From Calditrichales bacterium MX18-03 (GTDB lineage Bacteria > Bacillota > Clostridia > Lutisporales > Lutisporaceae), in NCBI GenBank assembly GCA_021083345.1, contig JAJGRE010000001.1:1655774-1719773 (forward strand): a stretch of 64,000 nt of DNA, read 5' to 3'. The position numbers and the translations under genes are program-made. Under the pieces are notes generated by a model. That model was not told where the DNA came from. It was given only the letters and a program-made list of their open reading frames with translations, and made no database searches. Shown in pieces: positions 26,901 through 35,689 of this stretch (position 1 is its first letter; every line of letters starts with the position of its first letter).

Positions 26901-28888
26901 GTGTCTGCATTTAATGCAAAATCCTTAGCTTGCAGCCGGTCATAATATCCTATTACAGGCGTAAAATTGGTAATTTCATTTGCATCCAGGAACAAATATT
27001 CCAGTTTTGTCAATCCTCGTAGAGGTCTGATATCCTTAATACCATTAAACGACAAAAAAAGTGTTTTCAGTTCTGTTAAACTGCTTAGAGGACCTATGTC
27101 TTCGATATTGTTGTGGGTGAGCATTAAATGCTTCATGGCACCCAAACTGCCTAGAGGGCTCAGATCGGAAATCGTATTGCTGCCTAAGCTAAGCGTATCA
27201 AGCGCTCTTAAATCACATAAAGGGCTTATGTCAACAATTTCATTATCTATTAGCTCCAGATTTGTCAGCGCGTACATGCCACTTAAAGCTGTCAGGTCAG
27301 AAACGACATTACTTCTTAGATCCAGCTTATATAGGCTATTGAGGCTGCTGACCGCGTTTATCCTGGAAATAATATTATTGTCAAGATATAGCACTTCAAG
27401 CTTATTCAGAGCATCTAAACCGTTGATGTCTGAAATGCTGTTGTCTGACAGCGAAAGCCAAGTTAAATTGGTAAGGCTGCTTAAAGGACTGATATCACTT
27501 ATCCGGTTTTTATCTAATCCGAGAGAATCCAGCTTGCTTAGGCCTTGCAATTGATCGACGCTTGAAATCTGATTATTGAACAGAAATAAATCCTGCAAAT
27601 TAAGCAGATACTGCAATCCCTCTATATTGCTGATACCCAAACCCGTAGCATCAAGGCTTTCCATATCGAGCAGGTCACTTCGATAGATCAAAGCCGTAGA
27701 AGATTTTTTGAGTTCTGACCTGATTATGCCTTGCAGATTCACATCTGGAAAATTTACTACGGCATCTGTTGAGGTCATATCCACGAAAATCGTATTTGCA
27801 ACTGGATAAAAATTGAGGTTCCAGTTGTAATGGGTTGGCATTTGATTATCAGAGAGGTTGAAATATGTATACATTACTCTTTCCGGAATATCGGGATACG
27901 GATCATCCCCGCAGAGGTCTATATGGTACCAGTTCCCGGCTATTCTAACCATATTCCATGCATAATCATAGTCTCCCAGCGTGCCGTTTACAATTCGTGC
28001 ACGAATCCCTGCCTCTTCAAACATCCTATAAGCAAGCAGGGCATACCCGATGCAAATCGTCTTGCCTGATATCAGAGCAGAATATGCGGTTATGCCGTCC
28101 TCGAAAGTTCCTTCTGCTACATTCACAACAATATAGTCATGGATTGCCTTTTCTTTCTGATAAATATTCATATTGTCGGTTATGATGGATGAAAGGATCT
28201 GTTTCACTCTGGCATCTACATAATCCTCTTGTGCCTTGTTTAGAAGATATTCAAAGACAAAGCGTACTTCATAATAACCCGGATAGCTGCTTAGGGTGTA
28301 ATCTACATAGGATGAATTGTACAAATAGTCATCGTTATTAAAGATATAGCCAAGCATATCATCGATTTCGCCTGAAAGATTATTATAAGTACCGTTAATC
28401 GTTATTGCCAAACTGGTCTCCCTGTTATAGAGACTATTTCTAATCTGAAGATACAGCTCATCGAGAGACGAAACCGTATAGCTCAGCATGTTCTCTGAAT
28501 TGTCTGTTGAACTTAAGAACCTTTTGACTGTATTCTCCTGATTGTCAATTTTAAGGAACCGATTTCCGTTTCCCGAAGCATCTCTCGCACCATCTTTCCG
28601 GGCATCCGCTGCCGTCTCTGATAGACTCTTCCTCTCAACTGCCAAAGCCTCAGCATTTTTATTCGGACTGCCCATAAGATAATCAGAGTCATATAATTGC
28701 TGCTCCCCAATGCTCCTATACCAGAATTCAGACAAACCGCCTTGGCTGTCGCCTGCTTCTGTTTCACTAGAATCATTAATCCCTGCTGTATTTTCCCCAT
28801 TTTGACCGTAAGTGCCGATACTCTGACTTAACAATAAAATCATAATCATCAGGATTGCAAACAATCTCTTCTTATATAAAACCCTCAT
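23942..28888 (-). CDS. Giant secreted multidomain protein: transglutaminase-like, LRR, RCC1, dockerin
   Basis: Exported 1648-aa protein. Domains in order (approximate residues): signal peptide 1-28; transglutaminase-like domain 245-330 with Cys in GKTICIGYALL and Asp in WYHIDL; internalin-type leucine-rich repeats 385-660; a beta-propeller-like region 690-990; Ig-like segments 1000-1180; RCC1 repeats 1190-1500 (SLWAWGDNYYGQLGDGT pattern, about six); and a C-terminal dockerin-like pair 1588-1648 (DCNGDMKIDTDDL, DLDGNGRIDIDDL). The catalytic His position of the transglutaminase reads DYAWN rather than HAWN, so this domain may be non-catalytic. AAAGGAGAAGG precedes the ATG. The dockerin predicts docking to a cohesin scaffold. 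Confidence 0.88.
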   Translation of the reverse strand: MRVLYKKRLFAILMIMILLLSQSIGTYGQNGENTAGINDSSETEAGDSQGGLSEFWYRSIGEQQLYDSDYLMGSPNKNAEALAVERKSLSETAADARKDGARDASGNGNRFLKIDNQENTVKRFLSSTDNSENMLSYTVSSLDELYLQIRNSLYNRETSLAITINGTYNNLSGEIDDMLGYIFNNDDYLYNSSYVDYTLSSYPGYYEVRFVFEYLLNKAQEDYVDARVKQILSSIITDNMNIYQKEKAIHDYIVVNVAEGTFEDGITAYSALISGKTICIGYALLAYRMFEEAGIRARIVNGTLGDYDYAWNMVRIAGNWYHIDLCGDDPYPDIPERVMYTYFNLSDNQMPTHYNWNLNFYPVANTIFVDMTSTDAVVNFPDVNLQGIIRSELKKSSTALIYRSDLLDMESLDATGLGISNIEGLQYLLNLQDLFLFNNQISSVDQLQGLSKLDSLGLDKNRISDISPLSSLTNLTWLSLSDNSISDINGLDALNKLEVLYLDNNIISRINAVSSLNSLYKLDLRSNVVSDLTALSGMYALTNLELIDNEIVDISPLCDLRALDTLSLGSNTISDLSPLGSLGAMKHLMLTHNNIEDIGPLSSLTELKTLFLSFNGIKDIRPLRGLTKLEYLFLDANEITNFTPVIGYYDRLQAKDFALNADTLTLGFTPAGSVAHPSLPVVYLSDMQNKRLYSVNIETKEMDYITFDLPPENITLTANKIYVALLKGRHDYTWWEKEQKGAIAVIDLDTFTLERQFDINIDPYQLLVEDDKYVYVVSGSGQFVPMKSYSLITGEEIGKSANVSMRSFAQFHPQLRRIYLLDTTSSGYSGFVDVLSVSDGRFNGYDLIRLSTIGTVVPFMPFTPDGKQAINGSGAVLSLSKDKNKDLLLKTRLNSRFSDITFDIENSRMYSIGGVDSCEIRQYNYYSNNQMDTYYTRYGISKVFTTGGWITAVTRTGQNSYQLEVILPGCEPVEDPFGIEAIIGLDTINIPTDGAAPSENRFSALIHDAEGNIVSDQQVNWSVLSIQSDLDFSADGVLRVNNNNDSEKITIIASLASYPGIVKAKTIQLYKTGAVAAGIAICGPDSLRSSGQGSYTAVIKDQYGQIMQGKKVIWSRNDRSRNIFLDADKGLIFVDADAQDSSIELKVTLEDNETISCTKQIPIIGKLDIVSNKYSANSAYTSIIKRDGSIWDIGNTTSSPQIIHVDANSEWDSVSRLTFSTYAIKSDGSLWGWGLNAVGIGSGQTGVNIPARIGTDYDWAAVAGTDSHVIAIKSDGTLWSWGNNSYGQLGDGSTVSRQKPGRITNFSDWISVSASRYQSFAIRSDGSLWAWGDNYYGQLGDGTNSNKPEPVRVGVENDWKAVSASSNYTIGLKADGSLWAWGKNDDGRLGDGSIINKLTPVRIGSDNDWNSINAGYYISATKTDGSIWVWQSSQSYNQTVRIPTKLSYGTGWVATNLQNGYLVAKRNDETYWMWGSFNPGGGGMINIPFISSTPQKIIDDTTVPSSKNKDTSLTSILVDGSGIPGFSPDNLQYNVVIPPDSVEVSGIIANAAAPTSRICISHSLQYPAFARIDVIAEDKGIKSYGMNLFTGDCNGDMKIDTDDLAAVALSYGSALADGNGRFNSKADLDGNGRIDIDDLMLLKQCYGR

Positions 28889-29121
28889 ATAATCCTTCTC
28901 CTTTCCTGAAATACGCTATGGAACTACCAACTCTGTATTCTTAAGTTTGACATGGCTTCAGGAATAAACAAGAATAAGGATAAGCGCTGCACTTATCCTT
29001 TATATTATAACTAATTATGTTTTGAATTTATATACCATAATAGGAAGTAAATTACTTTAATGCCCTCATGTTTCACAATATTTCCTTCAATAATCCGATA
29101 TCAGTCATGGAGTAACCCCAC

Positions 29122-29449
29122 CTATATCCACCAATAGCTTTTCACAACTCCCAATGTTGCGTGCCTCTTAACTACGTTAAAAAAGTCAGCCTCATATGCT
29201 ATGACAGTCTCAATATCCTTATACAAGAAACGGCACTCCTCAGCTACATCGGGTTTTTTCCCCCTGGAAGTTTTCTTCCTGCATCATGAGAACAAGAATT
29301 GAAACTAACTTCGCATCCCCTGATTCGAAGACCCGTTGCATTGGTATATAGTGAGGCATTTGATAATAAGTCCTCTTCACTAAGCTGAGAGAAAAGAATT
29401 TAAAAATCAGGATATACAAAAAAGAGCATCTGATGCAATTCCTGCACAT
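29122..29449 (-). pseudogene. Frameshifted remnant of an unrecognised protein
   Basis: An open frame from 29449 ends at TGA after about 69 codons. A coherent second frame picks up at the G5A6 run near 29252-29262 and continues for about 40 codons (PDVAEECRFLYKDIETVIAY, then FFNVVKRHATLGVVK) to a TAG at 29122. The join at a homopolymer and the protein-like composition on both sides suggest one gene broken by a frameshift. I do not recognise the family. Confidence 0.4.
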
Positions 29450-29464
29450 CTTATGCTCTTTTTT
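29418..29464. terminator. Bidirectional terminator
   Basis: AAAAAAGAGCAT (29418-29429) pairs with ATGCTCTTTTTT (29453-29464). On the minus strand it lies downstream of the padR gene. Confidence 0.7.
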
Positions 29465-29525
29465 ACGTGTTTTTAGCTCAGCGCAGTTGTTTCACCACTT
29501 TCAGAAAAAGTAATCTGCAAGGGTA

Positions 29526-29573
29526 TACTGGGATACTCCCATATTACCCACAAAAATTCCGATATTGGTTTTG
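29526..29573 (+). repeat. 48-bp repeat core R2
   Basis: Boxes ACTCCCAT and ATTCCGAT between the constant ends TACTGGGAT and ATTGGTTTTG. Upstream flank TTTCAGAAAAAGTAATCTG resembles the sequence at 58139-58160. Confidence 0.7.
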
Positions 29574-29610
29574 GTGCTACAAGAGCAGTTGTCATTAGAC
29601 CAAAATACCT

Positions 29611-30183
29611 CTAGGCTTCTGTCTTTGACAAGAAATGATTCCACCTTGGATCCTTTTGAAGCTCATCAATTAGTTCCAAAGTCGTTTTGAGTTCCGCGTC
29701 GTACAGGTATGTATTGTGCTTTAAGGAAATAAGTGCATAATCCGGGATTTCCCCAGTGGATACAAAATTCTCATGCTGTGCCTTTACTGCGTCCCGTTCC
29801 TTATGAATTTTCATAATTCTGCTTTCGAGCAGTTCCAGTACATCTTTTTTCTCAAGATGGCACATCATAATTGTTCCTATGTTGAAAGCTACCGAATCCA
29901 GTCCTCCAGCGCTTAACAACGCTTTTATTGATTGCTCGAAAACCCTCCTGCCTTCTTCGGTAATGGAATATATGGTTTTCTCGGGCATATTCCCTTCCCT
30001 CATGGCTTCTCCTGTAATATAGCCATTCATATGCAAGGTTTTTATTGTAGCATAAACGGATGATGCCGCCACCGGAAACCACTCTTTTATCTTGATTATC
30101 TCAAGAAGCTTGGTCAATTCATAAGGGTTGACCGGCCTCTCTTTAATGATTCCAAGAATTAGGGTGCCTACTTTGGATAGCAT
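29611..30183 (-). CDS. PadR family transcriptional regulator
   Basis: Winged-helix regulator of 190 aa. The N-terminal PadR domain (about residues 1-80) reads LILGIIKERPVNPYELTKLL then SSVYATIKTLHMNGYI, with the wing EKTIYSITEEGRRVF. The C-terminal half is a helical Vir-type dimerization domain with a charged coiled coil. AGGAGTGAG precedes the ATG. It lies 71 bases downstream of the hydrolase gene in a likely operon and may repress it through the palindrome at 31138-31163. PadR regulators usually sense small phenolics or antibiotics; the ligand here is unknown. Confidence 0.9.
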   Translation of the reverse strand: MLSKVGTLILGIIKERPVNPYELTKLLEIIKIKEWFPVAASSVYATIKTLHMNGYITGEAMREGNMPEKTIYSITEEGRRVFEQSIKALLSAGGLDSVAFNIGTIMMCHLEKKDVLELLESRIMKIHKERDAVKAQHENFVSTGEIPDYALISLKHNTYLYDAELKTTLELIDELQKDPRWNHFLSKTEA

Positions 30184-30254
30184 TTTTTCTCACTCCTATA
30201 ATATCACTCTATGGAAAGAACAGTAATGGTGTGTATCATTTTCATTAGCATTAT

Positions 30255-31103
30255 TTACCTCATAGCACCTATCATAGCGTCTACAGCATCTATTACTGCC
30301 TGCGGCTGGTCAAGCTGAATCATATGTCCGGCATCATCAACTGTTTTATGGATACTTCTATCTGACAGTGAAGCAATATCCTTCTGCCATTGCATCCATT
30401 GTGTCAGCACGAGCTTGGATACCGAGTCGAGAGCATGCTCCTCCTTACGTTTTGCAGACAACACAGTAATAGGTATATCCCTTAATCCATCCTTTTTTCT
30501 AGCTTCCTTTACCTTCTGTTCGCTTAGCAGCAACTCATCATAACTGAATTCGGTATTTTTGAACATGCTTTTCCATATGCCAAACTGATTTTCTTCTAGC
30601 CCCTTTTTGAGGTACTCTGTCTGGTATTCGCTGGCGCTATCAACAAAAATGATACCTTGAACCTCACCCGGGTACATATCGGCAAATAGCCGTGCATGAA
30701 AGCCGCCCAGTGAGTGGGCAACGAATATATATGGGCCTTTGACCTTTGTTTTCCCTAGTAGGGCATGAAGCTCCTTTACTTGTTCGTATACAGTTCTTTT
30801 CGTACCGAACTTATCACTTTTCCCAAGCCCGGCCCGGTCGTAAGAAAAAGTTCTTGTTGTCTTTGCAATCTCCGGCTGCACATATTTCCAATCCTCATGG
30901 GTACATCCGAAGCCGGACTCGAATATTACAGTGGGTTTACCCTTTCCAATGCAGTCTACATACAATCCATATCCACCCATATCGATTTTTCCCTGAACGG
31001 CTTTTGATGCTTCAACGTTATACAAGTAGTAAACCATTATTGTTGTGAGGCAAATAGCCAATATGATGAGTGTTATTGCGATTCTTCTTGCTTTCATATA
31101 CAC
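30255..31103 (-). CDS. Membrane-anchored alpha/beta hydrolase
   Basis: Serine hydrolase of 282 aa with an N-terminal membrane anchor (about residues 7-28). The core shows FESGFGCTHEDW (oxyanion region), SYDRAGLGKSD, the nucleophile elbow VAHSLGGFHAR, an acidic SAKRKEEH region and the final histidine in VDDAGHMIQLDQP. A GTG start at 31103 with GGGGGA at good spacing is likely; an ATG six bases on is the alternative. It heads an operon with padR. Substrate unknown; related proteins are esterases or lactonases. Confidence 0.87.
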   Translation of the reverse strand: MYMKARRIAITLIILAICLTTIMVYYLYNVEASKAVQGKIDMGGYGLYVDCIGKGKPTVIFESGFGCTHEDWKYVQPEIAKTTRTFSYDRAGLGKSDKFGTKRTVYEQVKELHALLGKTKVKGPYIFVAHSLGGFHARLFADMYPGEVQGIIFVDSASEYQTEYLKKGLEENQFGIWKSMFKNTEFSYDELLLSEQKVKEARKKDGLRDIPITVLSAKRKEEHALDSVSKLVLTQWMQWQKDIASLSDRSIHKTVDDAGHMIQLDQPQAVIDAVDAMIGAMR

Positions 31104-31137
31104 ATCATTTCCCCCTAAATCTTGATGCTATATTATT

Positions 31138-31163
31138 ATACTAATACATATGTATAGTAGTAT
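31138..31163 (-). promoter_or_regulatory. Candidate PadR operator
   Basis: A near-perfect inverted repeat built on ATACTA-ATACATATGTAT-AGTAGTAT stands 35 bases before the hydrolase start. PadR sites typically contain ATGT-N8-ACAT type symmetry. Binding by the downstream PadR is inference. Confidence 0.45.
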
Positions 31164-31260
31164 AAATTCTCCCTTATGTCAATGTAATGGTGCACTTCAT
31201 TTAGCACCTATCTCCAAAATATATTGTTATATGCAGTTTTCCTGATAATATGCACGGGTA

Positions 31261-31308
31261 TACCGGGATACTCCAATATTACCCTCGAAAATTCCGATAT
31301 TGGTTTTG
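31261..31308 (+). repeat. 48-bp repeat core R3
   Basis: Boxes ACTCCAAT and ATTCCGAT; ends TACCGGGAT and ATTGGTTTTG. The upstream flank GCACCTATCTCCA also occurs before R7. Confidence 0.7.
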
Positions 31309-31314
31309 CAAGGC

Positions 31315-31345
31315 AAAAGCAGAAGGAACTGTTCCTTCTGCTTTT
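31315..31345 (-). terminator. Perfect hairpin of repeat R3
   Basis: AAAAGCAGAAGGAAC pairs with GTTCCTTCTGCTTTT with almost no loop. It is part of the repeated element and lies downstream of the TPR gene, where it may end transcription. Confidence 0.5.
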
Positions 31346-31449
31346 CTGCTCTTTTTTATTACTTTTCCGCACCCTATTATCATCAAACTTGTATTAGCAT
31401 TTGATTAATAACCTATATTAACACTAATGGGATTTCTCATGCGCATAAT

Positions 31450-32805
31450 TTATTTTATCGCACTAGAAGCTTTTTTCTTATTATCTTTAGCTTCTTTGTA
31501 ATTGGGATCTATTTGTAAAGCTTTATCGAAGTATGGTATTGCTTCTTTATACTTCTTCATTGACATAAGTAGGTAACCCATCTGGTTATAAGTCCATGAA
31601 TTATTTGGATTCAGTTTAATTGCTTTCTCAGCTGCTGCTACACCTTCAGCGTATTGGTATAGGTTCGTCAAAGCCCAAGCTTTATTTTCATATGCTTCAG
31701 CATAATCCGGTTCTAGTTGAATAGCCTTATCAAAGTATTGAAGGGATTCTAGATTTTTTTTCAGGCATATCAAGGCATAGCCCTTTTCATTGTAATCCCA
31801 TGCGTCCGACGGATCCAATTTTATCGCATTGTCAATATATCTAATTCCATCGTCATATTTTTCTTGACTAATATAAGCGTACCCAATATTACTATAAGTT
31901 ACTGAATTGTTTTGATCTGCTGCTAATGCTTTATTTAAAAAAGCCATAGCTTCACTATATTTATTCATGCTAGCCAAACTTATGCCCATGTTATTTAGTG
32001 CATGCACATTATCAGCTTCCAGCTTGAGCACTTTCTCACAGAATGGTATAGCTTCCTTATGTCTCCCTAATCGTACTAATGCGTAAGCCTTATTGTTAAG
32101 CGCACTAATACTATTTGCATCCATCAAGAGGACCTTGTCGCTTACCGCTATGGATTCATGATACTTACCCAACTCATAAAGACAATCTGCCTTGTTATTA
32201 TGCGCATCTATATCATATTGATCAATTGCTAACACTTTGTCTGAAACAGCAATAGATTCATTATACTTATCCAACCAATATAAAGCAATACCCTTTTCTA
32301 AGTAGGCATATGTATCGTTGGGGTCAATTTCAATAGCCTTATCCAGGCACACTATTGCTTCATTATATTTTTTAATATGCATCAGTTCATCGCCCTTGTT
32401 TGCATATGCATAATATTTATCGCCAGTATCCAGATTTAGCGCTAACAACTTATCATAATATGGTATGGTTTCACTACACTTGTCCAAGTCACAAAGTGTA
32501 TATGCTTTTTCAAATAGTGCATCTGAATATTGGGAATCAATTCGAAGCGCTTTATCATACGATAGAATTGCTTCGTTATATTTTTTGAGGCCTCTGAGAG
32601 ATAATCCCATATAATAATGTGCTTCTTTCATCCCGGGCTCTTCATTTAGCGCTATATTTAATTTGACAATTGCTTCTTCATACTTGCCTTGATCATACAG
32701 TTCTGTTGCTTCATCATATTCTCCCTCGGCAAATACAGTAACTGCAGTTATCACCATTAAAAGAACTACCATTATTATACACACATATACTTTTTTAACT
32801 ACCAT
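31450..32805 (-). CDS. Secreted TPR-repeat protein
   Basis: Exported protein of 451 aa made of a signal peptide (about residues 1-27, ending AVTVFA) and about twelve tetratricopeptide repeats of 34 residues filling the rest. Typical units read EAIVCLDKAIEIDPNDTYAYLEKG and ASYN variants. TPR arrays bind peptides or proteins; no enzyme domain is attached. GAGGAGTGGCGGA precedes the ATG. A second secreted TPR protein follows upstream at 33269-34282, so the two are probably paralogs acting in extracellular or surface assembly. The A of its promoter may be under control of the palindrome at 32881-32898. Confidence 0.85.
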   Translation of the reverse strand: MVVKKVYVCIIMVVLLMVITAVTVFAEGEYDEATELYDQGKYEEAIVKLNIALNEEPGMKEAHYYMGLSLRGLKKYNEAILSYDKALRIDSQYSDALFEKAYTLCDLDKCSETIPYYDKLLALNLDTGDKYYAYANKGDELMHIKKYNEAIVCLDKAIEIDPNDTYAYLEKGIALYWLDKYNESIAVSDKVLAIDQYDIDAHNNKADCLYELGKYHESIAVSDKVLLMDANSISALNNKAYALVRLGRHKEAIPFCEKVLKLEADNVHALNNMGISLASMNKYSEAMAFLNKALAADQNNSVTYSNIGYAYISQEKYDDGIRYIDNAIKLDPSDAWDYNEKGYALICLKKNLESLQYFDKAIQLEPDYAEAYENKAWALTNLYQYAEGVAAAEKAIKLNPNNSWTYNQMGYLLMSMKKYKEAIPYFDKALQIDPNYKEAKDNKKKASSAIK

Positions 32806-32880
32806 TCCGCCACTCCTCTACATATTATCAACTCTAAGTTTAAATTCCGACAATTTTGTAAATTAATAAACCTTTCCTAA

Positions 32881-32898
32881 AACCTAGTATACCAGGTT
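32881..32898 (-). promoter_or_regulatory. 18-bp palindrome over a -10 box
   Basis: AACCTAGTATACCAGGTT is symmetric at 16 of 18 positions and contains TATACT on the minus strand. It may be a repressor site for the TPR gene; the -35 is poor. Confidence 0.3.
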
Positions 32899-33128
32899 GA
32901 TTATGAGAAATGTGTCGAAATGTGTTACAAAAACAGCAATACAAATTAAAAAAGTGAATGTATTTGAAATAGAACAGTTAATTCAACCTTACAATATTAC
33001 ATATAAATCACACTCCTATCGAGTTAATTCAAGTTAAATTCAATTATCGCAAACATAAATTGATTTTTTATACTCTTTTTCATGTAATGCTCCTATTTCA
33101 AGCCTTCCCGGGATCTTATCTCAAGGTC

Positions 33129-33176
33129 TACTGGGATGCTTGCATCATGCCTCAAAAAGCTTGCATATTGGTTTTG
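33129..33176 (+). repeat. 48-bp repeat core R4
   Basis: Both boxes GCTTGCAT; ends TACTGGGAT and ATTGGTTTTG. Confidence 0.7.
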
Positions 33177-33268
33177 GTAGATTCCAAATACATATGATGC
33201 CTACTAAAGCGCCATAATTGCCTTATACTCTTCAAAACTCCTGATGCGATTGAAATCTGAATTTTCTT

Positions 33269-34282
33269 TTATCGTTTCTTCCAGCTCGGATCCTGCTCTA
33301 CGGCCTTCCTCAGGTCTGCTAGAGTTTCCTTTGATTTATGCATATTTACATATATGGCTGCTCTGTTATAGTACGCCGCCGTAAAATACGGATCCAGTTC
33401 TATTACTTTTGTAAAACATTTAAGGGCTTCTTCTTTCTCACCCATGTAGAATTGTACTATGCCCTTGTTATTATGAGCGTAAATATAATTAGGATCAGCA
33501 GCAATTGCTTTTCTGTAGCACTCAATAGCTTCATTAAACTTGTACAATTGCTCATATGCTTTACCCTTGCTGTTATATGCGGGAGCGTATTTGGGATCTA
33601 TCTCTATCGCTTTGTCGTATACCTCAATTGCTTCTTTATATTTTCCACTGCGATCCAGTGTCTGGCCTTTGTTAACATACGCCGTGGTATACTTAGGATC
33701 CAATTTAATTGCCTTGTCATAACAACTTATTGCTTCTGCTAACTTGTGAAGGTATTCATAGCATATCCCCTTCCTGTTATATGCAGGCGCATATTCCGGG
33801 TCAAGCTCGATTGACTTGTCAAAGCATAAAATCGCATCAGCATACCTGCCCATATAGAACATTGATTTTCCCTTGTTATAGTAAGCAAAGTCATATAAGG
33901 GATCCAAGGCTACCGCCATATCATAGCGTTTGACTGCTTCTTCATATCTACCCATATATTCCAAAGCTAGACCCAATGAATTATATGTTACTTCATCAGT
34001 AGGATCCAGTCTTAATGCTGTGCTATAACAACCGACAGCTTCTTCGTATCTGCCCATTTCAACCAGGGCTTCAGCCTTATAAAAAAATAACAAAGCCGAC
34101 TTGTCATCCATCTTCAATGCCATATCTGTGTAGCTAAGCGCTTCTGCATATTTTGCCTCATCAAGCATTTGATCTATCAGGGTCAGGTATTCTGAGACTG
34201 TCTGAGGTGTACTTGCATTTACCGATACAGCAGAAAGCACCAGACATATAGAAACAATGGAAACCAATAATACCTTTTTCAA
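33269..34282 (-). CDS. Secreted TPR-repeat protein (paralog)
   Basis: Exported TPR protein of 337 aa. Translation most likely starts at TTG 34282, giving the compact signal peptide KKVLLVSIVSICLVLSA, with AAGTGGGTG upstream; an ATG at 34300 lacks a site and would add six residues. About nine TPR units follow, very regular (EAIECYRKAIAADPNYIYAHNNKG). It resembles the neighbouring 451-aa TPR protein in design. Partner unknown. Confidence 0.82.
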   Translation of the reverse strand: MKKVLLVSIVSICLVLSAVSVNASTPQTVSEYLTLIDQMLDEAKYAEALSYTDMALKMDDKSALLFFYKAEALVEMGRYEEAVGCYSTALRLDPTDEVTYNSLGLALEYMGRYEEAVKRYDMAVALDPLYDFAYYNKGKSMFYMGRYADAILCFDKSIELDPEYAPAYNRKGICYEYLHKLAEAISCYDKAIKLDPKYTTAYVNKGQTLDRSGKYKEAIEVYDKAIEIDPKYAPAYNSKGKAYEQLYKFNEAIECYRKAIAADPNYIYAHNNKGIVQFYMGEKEEALKCFTKVIELDPYFTAAYYNRAAIYVNMHKSKETLADLRKAVEQDPSWKKR

Positions 34283-34423
34283 ATTAGCACCCACTTTCAT
34301 ACAAATAATATTAATATTATCATATTTTTCCATATTAGTCGCCATAAAACAAAAGACAGGCTGTATTATGCCTATCACATTCAACATTTTAGTTTATGCA
34401 CTCTCTTCAATTACTTACTAGAA

Positions 34424-34471
34424 TACCGGGATACTCCCATATTACCCTCAAAAACTCCGATATTGGTTTTG
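34424..34471 (+). repeat. 48-bp repeat core R5
   Basis: Boxes ACTCCCAT and ACTCCGAT; ends TACCGGGAT and ATTGGTTTTG. Followed by the AAAAGCAGAAG/CTTCTGCTTTT hairpin and the conserved right end at 34518-34545. Confidence 0.7.
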
Positions 34472-34551
34472 CATGTTAAAAAGCAGAAGAAAATGCCCCT
34501 TCTGCTTTTATGGGTAAGCAAGTTGATAAGTTGACAGACTGGCACCAAGAA

Positions 34552-34716
34552 CTACCTAGCAACAACCCTGACAGGAATGTCCTGCCTTCGCCATATTGTA
34601 GCTAACGCCTCTTTTTCACGACGCAGACGAGCAGAACTAGGGGGGCCCTTCTTCCTGGCGACGCTTGCTGCCTGGTGAGACAGTGCGGCAACAATGACCA
34701 GTGAGTATGCACTAAG
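34552..34716 (-). pseudogene. Coding-like remnant, unrecognised
   Basis: A minus-strand frame without start codon encodes about 50 residues rich in Arg and Ala (VAALSHQAASVARKKG, REKEALATIWRRQD) and stops at 34552. Its base composition is richer in G+C than its surroundings. It abuts the right end of repeat R5. It may be the tail of a lost gene; the family is not recognised. Confidence 0.25.
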
Positions 34717-34741
34717 TATGTAATTTACATTATTTAACCTG

Positions 34742-35689
34742 TCATTTTTCTAATAAATCTTCAACTTGACCATTCAACCATCCATTTATTCTTTGCATTC
34801 TCTCTCCCTCTTGCTTATTGCCATTCCAAATTAACTGATTTAACTCATGTTCTAGTTGATAGATTGTTAGTCGCTTTTCTATATTTGGTACATTCAGTGT
34901 ATTCATGAAATTTTCCAAAATGGATTTCAATAATAATTCAAATCTACCATCTGGTTTTGGCGGATAAATGCACCAATGAAAAAGATGTGCTAATTCAAAG
35001 TCTGGTTCACCAAATTGCGAGCATTCCCAATCTATGATTCCGGCTAATCCACCTTTATCTACAATTATGTTTTTGGGATGAAAATCATTATGTAGTAGTT
35101 TAGCTCCCGTTTGGTATTCCAAGCAGTTGATATTTTCATTAATATAATCAAATGCTGATGCAATTATTTTTTCACTTTTTGATGTTGTATTCATCTCAGA
35201 TAGACCGGTTCTTAGCGATTTTATATACTCAAGATGTCCATCCTTCCATGATCCTTTGTACCTCGGGATTGTAGGGATATAATGACCGATGTCATAAGAA
35301 GAGTCTGCTATTGAATGTAATTCAATGAGGAAATGAGCAACTTCCTTTCCGATTTTAATACTTTGTTCATCAGTAAGTTTTTGTATAACACTGTATAAAT
35401 CGTTGCCTTGCACATAGTCAGTGATCAAGAAATAGTAATTTCCACCTAAAGCAGTAAATGATCCAGATGAATAAATTTGTGGTACAAACGAAACTGATTT
35501 TACTCTTTCCAGCAACATCTGTTCGTTCAGTACGGATTTCGATATTCTCATAATATACTTGTTGTCTATTAAGTAATCAATAATTCTGTCATTCTTTTGG
35601 TATAATTCTATCACGCCTGTTGAGATATTCTGAGTTTTTAAGATTTTATATATTTCGCTTATTTGTAAAACAGTTTCATCCTTGTACAT
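34742..35689 (-). CDS. APH-family phosphotransferase
   Basis: Cytoplasmic kinase-fold protein of 315 aa. The catalytic loop HNDFHPKNIIVD and the metal-binding IIDWE segment are clear; the N-lobe has a nucleotide-binding Lys in NKYIMRIS. Aminoglycoside phosphotransferases, homoserine and choline kinases share this fold, so the substrate cannot be named. The ATG at 35689 with GAAAGGATGG upstream is preferred over a TTG at 35707. The gene stands alone between repeat-bearing gaps. Confidence 0.82.
   Translation of the reverse strand: MYKDETVLQISEIYKILKTQNISTGVIELYQKNDRIIDYLIDNKYIMRISKSVLNEQMLLERVKSVSFVPQIYSSGSFTALGGNYYFLITDYVQGNDLYSVIQKLTDEQSIKIGKEVAHFLIELHSIADSSYDIGHYIPTIPRYKGSWKDGHLEYIKSLRTGLSEMNTTSKSEKIIASAFDYINENINCLEYQTGAKLLHNDFHPKNIIVDKGGLAGIIDWECSQFGEPDFELAHLFHWCIYPPKPDGRFELLLKSILENFMNTLNVPNIEKRLTIYQLEHELNQLIWNGNKQEGERMQRINGWLNGQVEDLLEK

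Larger units (their letters stand above)
28889..29610. other. Gap of 722 bases with hairpins, a gene remnant and repeat R2
   Basis: Holds a 9-bp hairpin (28976-29000) in the leader of the giant gene, a frameshifted coding remnant (29122-29449), a bidirectional terminator (29418-29464) and repeat core R2 (29526-29573). Confidence 0.6.
31104..31449. other. Gap of 346 bases
   Basis: Contains the candidate PadR operator (31138-31163), repeat core R3 (31261-31308) with its hairpin (31315-31345), and otherwise A+T-rich sequence with no reading frame. Confidence 0.6.
32806..33268. other. Gap of 463 bases
   Basis: Contains the palindrome AACCTAGTATACCAGGTT (32881-32898), which overlaps a TATACT -10 for the TPR gene on the minus strand, and repeat core R4 (33129-33176). 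Nothing else is recognised. Confidence 0.55.
34388..34741. other. Gap of 354 bases
   Basis: Contains repeat R5 with hairpin (34479-34509) and right end (AAGTTGACAGACTGGCACC), then a G+C-richer coding-like remnant on the minus strand (34552-34716). Confidence 0.55.
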
